A program made the translations under genes and the position numbers. 64,000 nt of DNA from Mucilaginibacter sp. OK098 (GTDB lineage: Bacteria > Bacteroidota > Bacteroidia > Sphingobacteriales > Sphingobacteriaceae), in the NCBI RefSeq assembly GCF_900142915.1, contig NZ_FRCM01000002.1:558001-622000 (forward strand), given 5' to 3'. Below the pieces are notes generated by a model. The model was not told the origin of the DNA. It worked only from the letters and a program-made list of their open reading frames with translations, and made no database searches. Shown in pieces: positions 35,000-42,292 of this stretch. Position 1 is the stretch's first letter, and the number at the start of each line of letters is the position of its first letter.

Positions 35000-36610
35000 T
35001 CATTTCCTCAATATCCTCTTCACCACAATAAACCCTACTCCCAACAAAGCCAAAACACTCCCAAGCATGGCCAGGTAATCGCCATGCAGCACATAAAAAG
35101 TAAGATCAGAATTCAGGTTGATGTCTTGTTTTAAGGCTGTTTTAACCCACCATTTACTTTGCTGTACCACATCGCCCCGCTGGTTAACAAATGCGGAGAT
35201 GCCTGTATTGGCTGACCGGCACACCCATCTGCGGGTTTCAATGGCACGCAGCTTGGCATAGTCAATATGCTGATCCTTACCACTTGTATTTTCCCACCAG
35301 CCGTCGTTGGTTATAATGGCAATAAACTGTGCCCCCTTACGTACGGACTCTGCTACCCAGCCTCCCCAGATAGACTCAAAACAAATAACAGGATCAACAC
35401 CTATCCCGCTTTGCGAATAAAATACGTCTGGGTGTTCTTGTCCGCCATAGGTACCCGTTGCCCCACCCAAATGCGCAAACACGGGTTTTAGAAATGACAA
35501 GGCTGATGGAAATGGCAATGATTCGGCGCCTGGTACCAATTTCGATTTATGATAAAACTGTACCTCGGCAGAGTTTTCAATATTTACCGCCGCATTAAAA
35601 TTATCATAATATAGCCTCGCTTGCGGATCGTAAATCTCTGTTTTGGTAGTATGCTTATTGTAGAGCCTGAAAGTTTCGGCCCCGGTAATCAGGTTTCCGT
35701 TTTTATATTTATTTAAAAAGCGTTGCGCCTGTAAAAAGTATGGACTGGTACGGATTGTTTCTTCGTTTACCTGGTCGGGTATTGCCGTTTCCGGCCATAG
35801 AAAAAACTCCGTATTAGCTTGCCCAATTGAATCTGACAGATGGGTCATTATACTCAATTGCTGGTAAGCAGGCATGGAGCTTTCCTTCGCATAGGGATCA
35901 ATGTTGGGCTGCACAACCACAATGTTTGATGGATTAGGCTGCTCCTGGTAGCTGTAATACCTATATAGCGAAAAGCTCAGCGGCACAACCAGCACAATAA
36001 CAAATGCCGAAATAAGTTTTAATCTTAATTTTTTATCTGGCGCTTCGCGCAAGCCAATGTAAATTAAAAACAACAGGATATTTAAAGTCCATACCCATAC
36101 GGTACCGCCATATACACCGGTGTACTCATACCATTGCACCCATTGATGGGTCACAGCAAAGCCATTCCCCAGCGTCATCCACGGGAAAGACAAGTCCCAG
36201 CTTTGGTGCAGGTACTCATATCCTATCCAAAAACAAACTAAACCAGCCAGGCCCCAGCCACGATTAGTTGCCATCCTTAAACGATAATAGAACAAACAGG
36301 CTATTGCCATTAATAGTGGCCCTAAAGAATACGGGATAATGGATATTGGCAGCGCCACAATCTCACCAACCATTTTCAGCGCATTATAAACCCAGTAGAT
36401 TGATAAGGTGTTCCATACAAAGAAGCCGAGAAAAGCAGTGCCGAAGATCTTTTTGCCTTTTTTAGCATAATCTGATTGGATGATATTTTCAATTGCTATC
36501 AGCATCGGCACAAAACCAACAAATAGTAAAAAGGTTGAATATGGCGTTGGCGGCCAAGCTATCCAAAGCAATAGACCTGAAAGAATGGCTAGCAGGATGT
36601 TTTTTTTCAT
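35000..36610 (-). CDS. lnt: Apolipoprotein N-acyltransferase
   Basis: Adds the third acyl chain to the N-terminal Cys of lipoproteins, in the inner membrane. The 536 residues have about six N-terminal helices followed by a nitrilase-fold domain. The catalytic triad is recognisable: Glu in FFLWPETAIPD, Lys in FYHKSKLVPGAESLPF, and Cys in VICFESIWGGW. The residues after these (ESLPF and the final helix) also match. It is consistent with the several lipoproteins encoded here. It is bracketed by two copies of the GTCATTGCGAGG element (34839 and 36638). Confidence 0.93.
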   Translation of the reverse strand: MKKNILLAILSGLLLWIAWPPTPYSTFLLFVGFVPMLIAIENIIQSDYAKKGKKIFGTAFLGFFVWNTLSIYWVYNALKMVGEIVALPISIIPYSLGPLLMAIACLFYYRLRMATNRGWGLAGLVCFWIGYEYLHQSWDLSFPWMTLGNGFAVTHQWVQWYEYTGVYGGTVWVWTLNILLFLIYIGLREAPDKKLRLKLISAFVIVLVVPLSFSLYRYYSYQEQPNPSNIVVVQPNIDPYAKESSMPAYQQLSIMTHLSDSIGQANTEFFLWPETAIPDQVNEETIRTSPYFLQAQRFLNKYKNGNLITGAETFRLYNKHTTKTEIYDPQARLYYDNFNAAVNIENSAEVQFYHKSKLVPGAESLPFPSALSFLKPVFAHLGGATGTYGGQEHPDVFYSQSGIGVDPVICFESIWGGWVAESVRKGAQFIAIITNDGWWENTSGKDQHIDYAKLRAIETRRWVCRSANTGISAFVNQRGDVVQQSKWWVKTALKQDINLNSDLTFYVLHGDYLAMLGSVLALLGVGFIVVKRILRK

Positions 36611-36637
36611 TTATATATATACTATCAAAATCAAAGC

Positions 36638-36782
36638 GTCATTGCGAGGAACGAAGCAACCTCTGCGCAGGACAATCACGGACCAAAATGACACGGCGAC
36701 CTTACAGCCGCTGAATGATCACCACAATTTTATTACTCCCTGATCTGCAAAGCTCAAAGTTTGCTTCGTTCCTCGCAATGAC
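36638..36782 (+). repeat. GTCATTGCGAGG-family palindromic element, long subtype (copy 5)
   Basis: The arms GTCATTGCGAGGAACGAAGC and its complement are perfect over 20 bp. Interior blocks GGACAATCACGGACC and ACAGCCGCTGA parallel copy 4. It lies between lnt and rsmI. Confidence 0.88.
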
Positions 36783-36799
36783 GTGTTTTAGTTAATTTT

Positions 36800-37504
36800 T
36801 TACTCTTTGTCCTTAGTAGAGGATTTAGTCGCGGCTCCTGACACGCAGATCACAAATTCCCCTTTCGCAGGGTGTGTTTCAAAATAGGTTTTCACCTCTT
36901 CAACCGTTCCCCTAACTGTTTCTTCAAACATTTTTGTCAGCTCGCGCGACACGGAGATCTGCCGGTCTGTGCCGAAATAGGCAGCCATTTCATCCAGCGT
37001 CTTTACAAAACGGTGCGGCGATTCATATAATATAATGGTGCGTTCCTCAGTCGCCAGGGTTTTATACCGGGTTTGACGGCCTTTTTTTAAAGGTAAAAAT
37101 CCCTCAAAACAAAAACGGTCTGTCGGAAAACCAGAATTAACCAGGGCAGGTACAAAGGCGGTTGCTCCGGGCAGGCACTCTACCGCAATTTCATTTTTAA
37201 TGGCCTCGCGTACCAGGTAAAAACCAGGATCGGATATTGCTGGTGTACCGGCATCCGAGATCAAGGCTATATTTTTCCCTTCCTTTAAAAACCGGATGAT
37301 CTCGTTTGATGACTGGTGTTCGTTATGCTGGTGATGTGAAAACACCTTTTGATGGATCTCAAAATGCTTTAACAGGGGGGCTGAAGTACGCGTATCTTCC
37401 GCCAATATCAAATCTGCCTCCTTTAAAACACGGATGGCCCTGAAGGTTATATCTTCCAGGTTGCCTATTGGGGTGGGGACTAAGTATAGTTTACCTTGGT
37501 TCAT
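36800..37504 (-). CDS. rsmI: 16S rRNA (cytidine1402-2'-O)-methyltransferase
   Basis: SAM-dependent methyltransferase that modifies C1402 of 16S rRNA; 234 residues. Family motifs are clear: LYLVPTPIGNLEDITFRA at the N-terminus, LILAEDTRTS, LISDAGTPAISDPG, and RTIILYESPHRFVKTLDEM. It is slightly shorter than E. coli RsmI at the C-terminus, ending SGAATKSSTKDKE. It may be co-transcribed with lnt but is separated from it by a palindromic element. It is divergent from serS across a repeat-rich spacer. Confidence 0.95.
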   Translation of the reverse strand: MNQGKLYLVPTPIGNLEDITFRAIRVLKEADLILAEDTRTSAPLLKHFEIHQKVFSHHQHNEHQSSNEIIRFLKEGKNIALISDAGTPAISDPGFYLVREAIKNEIAVECLPGATAFVPALVNSGFPTDRFCFEGFLPLKKGRQTRYKTLATEERTIILYESPHRFVKTLDEMAAYFGTDRQISVSRELTKMFEETVRGTVEEVKTYFETHPAKGEFVICVSGAATKSSTKDKE

Positions 37505-37641
37505 GGTTCATAGTTGATAGTTCATGGTAGCTGCGTGGCAGTTCATGGTTCATGGTTGATAGATCATAGTAGCAGCACTGTCAATGATCTATTAATTTTT
37601 CCAAAAATGGCTATGAACCATGAACCATAAACTATGAACTA
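37505..37641. repeat. GTTCATAGTTGATGGTTCATAG-type inverted repeat, copy B1
   Basis: Left arms (37505-37572) have GTTCATAG, GTTGATAG and GTTCATGG units. The right arm (37611-37641) has CTATGAACCATGAACC-like units. It fills the divergent promoter region between rsmI and serS. Relatives lie at 59798 and 60594. Confidence 0.75.
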
Positions 37642-37645
37642 ATTA

Positions 37646-37653
37646 TATCTTTG
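37646..37653 (+). promoter_or_regulatory. Probable -7 box of serS
   Basis: TATCTTTG matches TAnnTTTG and lies 17 bp before the ATG. The expected -33 region is occupied by repeat sequence and has no TTTG. Confidence 0.4.
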
Positions 37654-37669
37654 CCTAAAAAATAAAATA

Positions 37670-38941
37670 ATGCTGCAAGTTAGTTATATCCGCGATAACA
37701 GGGAACAGGTTTTAGAACGTTTAGCTGTAAAAAATTTTAAACAGGTTAATTTGGTTAGTGAAGTTATTGAATTAGATGACAAACGCCGTTCAACTCAAAC
37801 CAGTTTGGATAATACTTCGGCCGAGGCTAATGCTGCAGCAAAACAAATTGGCGAGCTGATGCGTGCCGGTAAAAAGGACGAGGCAGAAGGCCTTAAAGCT
37901 AAAACGGGCACTTGGAAAGAGGATATAAAAAGGTTAGGCGATCAGTTAGCTACTATTGAAGAAGAATTGTACCAAAAGCTGGTGCTGCTTCCCAACCTTC
38001 CGCATAGCTCAGTACCTAAAGGTTTAACACCCGAAGAAAATGAGGTGGTACTTGAAAATGGCGCTAAGCCAAATTTGCCCGAAAGCGCATTGCCACACTG
38101 GGAGCTTGCCGCTAAATACAGCCTGATAGATTTTGAGCTGGGGGTTAAAATAACCGGTGCAGGCTTCCCCGTATATAAAAATAAAGGCGCCAAATTACAA
38201 CGCGCGCTCATTAATTACTTTATTGATGAGGCCGAAAAAGCAGGCTACAGCGAAGTAATGGTACCCCTGATGGTAAATGAAGCTTCCGGGTTTGGAACAA
38301 GTCAGCTGCCTGATAAGGAGGGACAGATGTATTTTGTGAACGAGGATAACCTGTACCTTATCCCTACTGCCGAGGTGCCTATTACCAATATGTACCGCGA
38401 TGTAATATTAAAAGGAGAAGATCTGCCGATGAAAAATTGTGGTCATACGCCATGTTTCCGTCGCGAGGCCGGCTCTTACGGCGCACATGTACGCGGCTTA
38501 AACCGTTTGCATCAATTTGACAAAATAGAGATCGTGCAGGTTGCGCATCCGGATAAATCATACGAAGTGCTGGAACAAATGAGTTTGCATGTGCAGGGGC
38601 TTTTACAGAATTTAGGTCTGCCCTACCGTGTGCTCCGCTTATGCGGTGGCGATATGGGTTTTGGCTCTGCCCTAACTTATGATATGGAAACCTGGAGTGC
38701 AGCACAACAGCGCTGGCTGGAAGTATCATCCGTATCAAACTTTGAAAGCTTTCAGAGCAACCGCTTAAAGCTGCGTTTCCGCAATGCTGAGGGTAAAACC
38801 CAACTGGCACACACCCTTAATGGCAGCGCCCTTGCTTTACCGCGTATTGTAGCAACCCTGCTTGAGAATAATCAAACAGAAAGAGGCATTAAGATCCCTG
38901 AAGTGCTGGTGCCTTATACTAAGTTTGAGTGGATTGATTAG
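37670..38941 (+). CDS. serS: Seryl-tRNA synthetase
   Basis: Charges tRNA-Ser; 423 residues, the standard length. Domains: N-terminal coiled-coil arm (about 30-105) and class II catalytic core. Motif 2 is FRREAGSYGAHVRGLNRLHQF; WSAAQQRWLEVSSVSNFESFQ follows, and motif 3 is NGSALALPRIVATLLENNQ. The ATG at 37670 gives the family-typical MLQVSYIRDNREQVLERL. It stands alone, downstream of a -7 box at 37646. Confidence 0.97.
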   Translation: MLQVSYIRDNREQVLERLAVKNFKQVNLVSEVIELDDKRRSTQTSLDNTSAEANAAAKQIGELMRAGKKDEAEGLKAKTGTWKEDIKRLGDQLATIEEELYQKLVLLPNLPHSSVPKGLTPEENEVVLENGAKPNLPESALPHWELAAKYSLIDFELGVKITGAGFPVYKNKGAKLQRALINYFIDEAEKAGYSEVMVPLMVNEASGFGTSQLPDKEGQMYFVNEDNLYLIPTAEVPITNMYRDVILKGEDLPMKNCGHTPCFRREAGSYGAHVRGLNRLHQFDKIEIVQVAHPDKSYEVLEQMSLHVQGLLQNLGLPYRVLRLCGGDMGFGSALTYDMETWSAAQQRWLEVSSVSNFESFQSNRLKLRFRNAEGKTQLAHTLNGSALALPRIVATLLENNQTERGIKIPEVLVPYTKFEWID

Positions 38942-38961
38942 ATTGCTTTTTATATAGCTTG

Positions 38962-38992
38962 ATATAGCTTCGGACAACATCCGGAGCTATAT
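38962..38992 (+). terminator. Hairpin after serS
   Basis: 13-bp stem ATATAGCTTCGGA/TCCGGAGCTATAT (one G-T pair) with a 5-base loop, 20 bp after the stop. No long T run follows, so intrinsic termination is uncertain. Confidence 0.5.
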
Positions 38993-39050
38993 ATGCGACC
39001 TATTTGCTTAAGCCGATCTCCCCTGGCCCTGAAAGGGTCTAATATGCCAG

Positions 39051-39069
39051 CGAAGGGCATCGCCCTTCG
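39051..39069. repeat. Short palindrome CGAAGGGC/GCCCTTCG
   Basis: 8-bp perfect arms with a 3-base loop (ATC). It may be a second terminator hairpin or a small dispersed palindrome. Confidence 0.5.
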
Positions 39070-39119
39070 ACAATAAAAATGTTATTTGAGAAACAACGTC
39101 CGTTTAAGAAAATAATCTT

Positions 39120-39533
39120 CTACTGTGTAACATTGATCACCCATTTCACAATGGAAGCATCGATCACGGAGTTAAAAGTATTTAATAAAGATTTGCTTTT
39201 TGTTGTTTGTGAAAGGTCTTCCCGGTATATCAGGTGGTCAACGCCAAGAACTTTCAGAAAGCTATCCGTATTTTCATTCACCGAGTTCTTGAAGCAACAA
39301 ATTTTTACCTTATTGTAAAATTTATTAACCTTTATCCGGCGAAGGGTTTTTTCCATGTCCTTACCCATAAACTCGTAATCAAAAACAATTACATCCGGGC
39401 TCATTTCATAAATAGACGGAAAAATACTGCTTGTGGCAGAAATATGCTTTACATTGGTATAATCAGTTAATAACTGATTGGGGAAAATTTCAGGTGCAAC
39501 CAATAGTACCTTCTTGAAGCGTGTACGGATCAT
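39120..39533 (-). CDS. Degenerate receiver-domain protein
   Basis: Unrecognised 137-residue protein with the outline of a CheY-like receiver. A hydrophobic first strand (KKVLLVAP) lacks the usual acidic pair, reading A13-P14-E15. The third-strand Asp is kept as D52 in DVIVFDYEFMGKDM. A strand-four stretch (KVKICCFKN) has no Ser/Thr at the switch position, and strand five (DHLIYRE) lacks the Lys-Pro. This is a pseudo-receiver by motif, probably not conventionally phosphorylated. It is alone on its strand, with a plausible promoter at 39557-39587. It could be a diverged relative of the single-domain regulator at 33606, though sequence similarity is low. Confidence 0.65.
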   Translation of the reverse strand: MIRTRFKKVLLVAPEIFPNQLLTDYTNVKHISATSSIFPSIYEMSPDVIVFDYEFMGKDMEKTLRRIKVNKFYNKVKICCFKNSVNENTDSFLKVLGVDHLIYREDLSQTTKSKSLLNTFNSVIDASIVKWVINVTQ

Positions 39534-39556
39534 GCTTAGTGAAAAATTAGGGTGTA

Positions 39557-39587
39557 TAAATATAAATTGTAAAATTCACATTGTCAA
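39557..39587 (-). promoter_or_regulatory. Promoter-like pair for the pseudo-receiver gene
   Basis: On the minus strand: TTG (39585-39587), 20-bp spacer, TATATTTA (39557-39564), then 23 bp to the ATG. Spacing fits the Bacteroidota promoter, with the last -7 base A instead of G. Confidence 0.4.
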
Positions 39588-39856
39588 GTGTTTATTACAC
39601 GCCTAATTCTAAAAAAGTGTACCAATTATTTTAATATTAGAAATTTCATGCGGTGATTCTGGCAAGTTCAGGGACAATATTTCTCTATAGTTAATTTTCA
39701 TATATCTAAACCTCCTATTTATCAGTAAAACATTCCCGACCCCTCTAATTGTAACATTTTCATTACAACTTATAGGAATACTTTATTTCGTGAAAATTTT
39801 TATTTTTTTATAAAAATGGGGCCATTTTTATAATTATTGTAATGAGGCAAGCAGGC

Positions 39857-39896
39857 AAATCAGGAGAATATTAAATATACGCTCCTGATTTTTTAA
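39857..39896. terminator. Hairpin downstream of the SIMPL gene
   Basis: 10-bp arms AAATCAGGAG/CTCCTGATTT with a 15-base loop, adjacent to the SIMPL stop codon. The T run is on the + strand side, so its action on the minus-strand transcript is uncertain. Confidence 0.5.
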
Positions 39897-39899
39897 CAA

Positions 39900-40592
39900 T
39901 TATTTTACAATTTCAAAAACTGCGTTGATCTGAAAATTCAGTTTTATTGTTTTAAAAGTAATATCTGATTCGGCCGGAGATGCATTTACATCGGCTGCCA
40001 TTGATTTGAACATCATTGGCCTTGGCGCGGTATAGTTTCCGTTATCAACCTCGGTGATACTGATGGCGTCCCCTACTTTATCATTAATACTGCTTAATAA
40101 ATAGGCTGCTTTTTCTTTCGCAGCTAACAATGCCTTTATCTTAAGATCGCGTTTCAAATCCTCAACCTTTGAATAATCATAACTGTCAATATTAGTTGAC
40201 TGGATCCCTTTGGGGTCTATCTTATTCAGGATCTGGTTATACTTGTTCAAATCGCGAAACTTAATGCTGTATTGTTTGCTTGCTAAAAAATCAGGCGTTT
40301 TTTTCTTGTTATAAGTATTGTTCCAGCCGGATACGTTGTTAACAGTAAAATCCTCCTTAGCTATTCCGGCTTCTTTTACTGCATTTTCCAATTGATTCTC
40401 CAACTGATCAATAGTGATCTTCTTTTTACCGTCGAGGTATTCCTGTAACGATATAGAAACGTTAATAATATCAGGGGTAACCTCCTTTTCGGCTGTTCCG
40501 CTAACTTCAATTCTGCGACGCAGATCCACACTTTGTGCAAACGCGCTCCCGGTAAATGTAACCAGGGCAATTAAAATAAATAATTTTTTCAT
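39900..40592 (-). CDS. SIMPL domain (DUF541) periplasmic protein
   Basis: Secreted protein of 230 residues. The signal peptide is clear (cleavage after GSAFAQ, residue 20). The SIMPL domain begins with RRIEVSGTAEKEVTPDIINVSISL and includes the predicted helical insertion (DQLENQLENAVKEAGI) and the second half with KIKALLAAKEKAAYLLSSI. E. coli YggE of this family is linked to oxidative stress; biochemical function is not established. It is likely monocistronic, with a -7 box at 40623-40630. Confidence 0.9.
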   Translation of the reverse strand: MKKLFILIALVTFTGSAFAQSVDLRRRIEVSGTAEKEVTPDIINVSISLQEYLDGKKKITIDQLENQLENAVKEAGIAKEDFTVNNVSGWNNTYNKKKTPDFLASKQYSIKFRDLNKYNQILNKIDPKGIQSTNIDSYDYSKVEDLKRDLKIKALLAAKEKAAYLLSSINDKVGDAISITEVDNGNYTAPRPMMFKSMAADVNASPAESDITFKTIKLNFQINAVFEIVK

Positions 40593-40622
40593 GGTTGTTA
40601 TTTTATAAATAGACTATACCTG

Positions 40623-40630
40623 CAAAGGTA
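40623..40630 (-). promoter_or_regulatory. Probable -7 box of the SIMPL gene
   Basis: On the minus strand this reads TACCTTTG, matching TAnnTTTG, 30 bp before the ATG. No -33 TTTG is obvious because a D-type repeat occupies that region. Confidence 0.4.
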
Positions 40631-40645
40631 GGTTTAATTGGGATA

Positions 40646-40717
40646 GTCAGGAAGTCCGGAAGCCGAAAGTCAGTAAAGTCCGAAAGACGGGAAAGACAGA
40701 AAGTTCGGAGGTGGAAG
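40646..40717. repeat. CCGAAAGTCAGTAAAGTCCG repeat, copy D4
   Basis: The longest D-family tract, with the 20-base core at 40663-40682 identical to copy D3, then degenerate GAAAGAC units. Confidence 0.75.
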
Positions 40718-40761
40718 TCAAGAGCCTCGATATGTTTAACAAATTATAAATGATAATATCT

Positions 40762-41112
40762 TTATAAAACGGCAACATCACTTTTAACAATTACCAGTAT
40801 CCCACTTTTTACAAGGAATGTAAAAAAAATACGATCGATAATGGCTTTTAGTCTGCTTAATAAACTTTGATGCTGTACTGGTTTTATAATATCACTCCCG
40901 GGCTTATTATACTGTTCATCCTGATCATTACTGTCACTTATGAACAGGTTTTCAATCAATACTTTTTCACGGATTGAGGGATCACGGTTTACTATCTCAT
41001 CCAGCTCGGTTAGCTCGTTAAAAGTAGCCTTACCGCTTTTTTGCCTTTTTATCAAAATTTCATAACGGTCCTGCGAAAAGGTGCGCCGTTCCAATGGTTT
41101 GCGGTGGCTCAT
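40762..41112 (-). CDS. Hypothetical small protein with C-terminal hydrophobic segment
   Basis: Unrecognised 116-residue protein. The N-terminal half is charged and helical, with GKATFNELTELDEIVNRDPSI resembling the short N-terminal module of anti-sigma-type or FecR-associated Bacteroidota proteins, though no such domain follows. A hydrophobic C-terminal stretch (IFFTFLVKSGILVIV) could anchor it in the membrane. It is alone on its strand. Codon use looks like its neighbours, so I take it as a real gene, but the evidence is modest. Confidence 0.6.
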   Translation of the reverse strand: MSHRKPLERRTFSQDRYEILIKRQKSGKATFNELTELDEIVNRDPSIREKVLIENLFISDSNDQDEQYNKPGSDIIKPVQHQSLLSRLKAIIDRIFFTFLVKSGILVIVKSDVAVL

Positions 41113-41310
41113 TTTACTATGTTTATTAATCAGATAGTAATGCTCAAACCGCGTGCCGTTGTTGTAATTTATTGATTGATAAACAGTTGTATAAATGCTA
41201 ATTATTCGCTTGCACTATTTTGATACAATCGGCTGTTCGTTTTCGTGCAGGTACCAGGATAGTATCCAGTTTGTAAAGAAATATATTAACGTGCGGATTG
41301 GAAATTTATT

Positions 41311-42021
41311 TTATCTGAATTCAATTATAAGCGGACAATGATCGCTGTAAGTGTTCCACTCTTCCCAGTTTCCTACTTCTACCGACACAAGGCCCTCCAT
41401 AAGATCTGCCGATGCAAAGCAGTAATCCAAATGATAAGGTTTGTCTTTATGGCGATATAATAAAAAGGTGGGATGTTCCTCTTTGCTTTGCGATAGGTTG
41501 AAATAATGATGGTAGGTACTTTGAATCCCTTTGGCTGCAAGTTTTTCAACAACGGTGGAATGATTGCCTTCCCTTCGCGGCTTATCCCAAATGGTATTAC
41601 TGTTAAAATCGCCTGCCAGCATCACCGATGCCTTATTTAACAGACCTTCATAGCACTGTAAAGCTTTCCAAACCTGGCCAATGTATTGGTTAGGCTTATC
41701 AGCAGGATTATTGGCCCAGATGCCGAAAAGTGTAAATTCTTTTTCGCCCTCTGATACTGTTATAGGCAAAATGGTGCGAAAGCTGTCGTTATGTTCATCC
41801 ATCAACTTTAACCTGTAATTACCAAACGATATTACTGCCAATCCTTTGTTTATATTATTACCGTACCAAATTATATCGGTTGGAATAATTTCTGTTGACG
41901 GGAATTTTAGCCGCTCTGGATTTTCACATTCCGGAATAATAAGTATATCAGGTTTATATCGCATCAGCAGGTGCGCCTTTTTCCTGAAAGCCATATTTGC
42001 ATTCCATGTAATTAGCTTCAT
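41311..42021 (-). CDS. Endonuclease/exonuclease/phosphatase family protein
   Basis: Metal-dependent phosphoesterase fold of 236 residues. Motifs: MKLITWNANMAFRKK with the first Asn, PDILIIPECENP with the Glu ligand, LAGDFNSNTIWD with Asp-Asn, and YSDHCPLIIEF with the catalytic Asp-His at the C-terminus. ATG 42021 starts exactly at the first beta strand; extra upstream codons (to 42057) fall in a repeat. It could be a DNase or a small-molecule phosphoesterase; there is no secretion signal. It is divergent from the M28 peptidase gene. Confidence 0.86.
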   Translation of the reverse strand: MKLITWNANMAFRKKAHLLMRYKPDILIIPECENPERLKFPSTEIIPTDIIWYGNNINKGLAVISFGNYRLKLMDEHNDSFRTILPITVSEGEKEFTLFGIWANNPADKPNQYIGQVWKALQCYEGLLNKASVMLAGDFNSNTIWDKPRREGNHSTVVEKLAAKGIQSTYHHYFNLSQSKEEHPTFLLYRHKDKPYHLDYCFASADLMEGLVSVEVGNWEEWNTYSDHCPLIIEFR

Positions 42022-42023
42022 AG

Positions 42024-42258
42024 CGTAAGAGTCAAGAATCAAGAGAGCAAGAATCAAGAAGTGGTAATGATAGGGAAAATTCCTATTGCCTCAAATAAAA
42101 TTAACATCATAAAAGAGATTCAAGAGATCAAGAGTCAGGAATCAAGAAGGGACAATGACAGGGAAAATTCCTATCGCCTCAAATAAAATTAAAAACCATG
42201 TCTCTTTGTATTCTTTTATCTTGACTCTTGCTCTCTTGATTCTTTCCCCCCTGACTCT
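42024..42258. repeat. TCAAGAATCAAGAG-type inverted repeat with an 88-bp direct duplication, copy C2
   Basis: Left-arm units (42028-42060 and 42119-42150) read TCAAGAATCAAGA. Right-arm units (42221-42256) read TCTTGACTCTTGCTC. Between them, AGGGAAAATTCCTAT and its following 30 bases occur twice, at 42072 and 42160. Confidence 0.8.
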
Positions 42259-42265
42259 TTTTACC

Positions 42266-42273
42266 TACATTTG
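42266..42273 (+). promoter_or_regulatory. Probable -7 box of the M28 peptidase gene
   Basis: TACATTTG (TAnnTTTG type), 20 bp before the chosen ATG (42293). It supports this start over an in-frame ATG at 42155. Confidence 0.4.
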
Positions 42274-42292
42274 GTTTAAACAACCCCTTAAT

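Larger units (their letters stand above)
39534..39899. other. 366-bp gene-free stretch upstream of the pseudo-receiver
   Basis: AT-rich. It holds the promoter-like pair at 39557-39587, a small dyad ATAAAAATGG/CCATTTTTAT (39810-39832) and a hairpin at 39857-39891. No coding frame is supported. Confidence 0.6.

Noticed and set aside
33363..36782. Insertion sequence or composite transposon around lnt
   Set aside because: The flanking elements carry no transposase and the enclosed gene is an ordinary housekeeping gene; only non-autonomous repeats are supported.
42155..42292. N-terminal extension of the M28 lipoprotein
   Set aside because: The extension reads through the repeat region and would bury the lipobox signal; the -7 box at 42266 supports ATG 42293.
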